Assembly (NCBI RefSeq): GCF_020524045.1
Contig: NZ_JAIVKL010000002.1
Location: 310,001-374,000 of the forward strand
Length of the DNA: 64,000 nt
Reading direction: 5' to 3'
Origin: Metabacillus litoralis
Lineage (GTDB): Bacteria > Bacillota > Bacilli > Bacillales > Bacillaceae
This document shows positions 63,696-64,000 of the stretch, in pieces. Position 1 is the first letter of the stretch. Each line of letters starts with the position of its first letter. A program made the position numbers and the translations under genes. The notes under the pieces were generated by a model. That model ran no database searches, was not told the DNA's origin, and was given only the letters and a program-made list of their open reading frames with translations.

Positions 63696-63887
63696 TTAAT
63701 TATTTTTTTGTTTCTCATCCTTAACATGCCACAAATAGATTGAAACACTTAAAAACAATGTACTATAAGCAATATTTAAATAAACCTCATCCATATTTTC
63801 AGCAACAAGTTGTTGATACGCAATACTTCCAAAAACAATTGAAATAAGAATAGCAACAAGACTAAATATAAACAATTTATTTTTCAT
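63696..63887 (-). CDS. Small two-span membrane protein
   Basis: The 63-residue protein has two hydrophobic segments (about 5-24 and 38-54) and a charged C-terminus (DEKQKNN). The ATG at 63887 has GGGGGAAC upstream; the longer reading to 63905 does not. It converges on the acidic lipoprotein gene and shares its terminator. Family unknown. Confidence 0.65.
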   Translation of the reverse strand: MKNKLFIFSLVAILISIVFGSIAYQQLVAENMDEVYLNIAYSTLFLSVSIYLWHVKDEKQKNN

Positions 63888-63931
63888 TATTAAGTTCCCC
63901 CACATACGTTTTCTACAATCGTAAAGCTTTT

Positions 63932-64000
63932 TTATTTCTCTGACATAATCTTGGCTTGGTCATTTTCGTAAGCAACAACAAATGTTCTGTTTTTTGTTTG
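63932..64000 (-). CDS. 3' end of a gene running off the right edge
   Basis: The last 22 codons of an open frame (RTFVVAYENDQAKIMSEK, stop at 63932) enter from the right edge. The frame has no stop to the window end and the composition looks coding. The product cannot be identified from this fragment. Confidence 0.4.
   Translation of the reverse strand, partial: QTKNRTFVVAYENDQAKIMSEK

Overview
The window is AT-rich chromosomal DNA from an endospore-forming Bacillaceae (Bacillus sensu lato). Reasons: an SspH-type spore protein gene, Spo0M, CdaS, a YjcZ-type sporulation peptide, TTG/GTG starts behind strong GGAGG sites, and long stretches of gene content and order matching the B. subtilis yoc/yoj/yod region: sqhC-sodF-yocR, odhAB-yojO-yojN, cwlS-cdaS-yojI-bshB2-yojF-yojE, yodB/yodC, ctpA-yodH-yodI-yodJ-deoD-yodL-yodM, and yozD-yodN-yozE. 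No tRNA, rRNA, CRISPR array, prophage or transposase gene was seen.

Layout. 1-7.7 kb: the 5' end of an amidohydrolase, a coupled pair of TPR-like genes built from four copies of one module, a DUF421 membrane protein, sspH, a YdjO-like zinc protein, a pyrroline-5-carboxylate reductase, a possible small RNA, a YflT-type stress protein and a membrane-anchored cupredoxin. 8-14 kb: oligoribonuclease NrnB, a PAS-STAS protein, a GNAT, an ArsR-like regulator and an MFS pump. 14-27 kb: terpenoid cyclase, superoxide dismutase, an NSS transporter, the 2-oxoglutarate dehydrogenase genes with a promoter overlapped by a cre-like site, and the MoxR/VWA pair yojN-yojO. 27-38 kb: cell-wall hydrolase CwlS, transporters, sporulation diadenylate cyclase, bacillithiol deacetylase BshB2, an Hsp20-like protein, and the quinone-sensing YodB regulator coupled to an SDR gene and divergent from yodC. 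38-50 kb: CtpA protease, YodH, YodI, a Mug-type glycosylase, YodJ, DeoD, several very small genes, YodL, YodM, a YebC-family regulator, a CNNM/CBS membrane protein and a wrecked D-amino-acid transaminase gene. 50-64 kb: CapA-like protein, a small basic protein - Ser/Thr kinase - Spo0M cluster, YppC, YozD, YodN, YozE, lone bioB under a BirA-type operator, MsrAB, MarR and small secreted or membrane proteins.

The most striking extra structure is a set of non-coding mobile repeats in the intergenic spaces. One family (C, about 162 bp, eleven copies or remnants) and another (A, 183 bp, GC-rich, three clear copies plus remnants) have related terminal inverted repeats beginning GGCTsT. Intact copies are flanked by 8-bp AT-rich direct repeats, exact in five cases. 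One A copy is nested inside a C copy, two C copies form a tandem dimer with outer duplications only, and one A copy sits exactly in the stop codon of the transaminase pseudogene. They look like MITEs moved in trans by a transposase encoded elsewhere.
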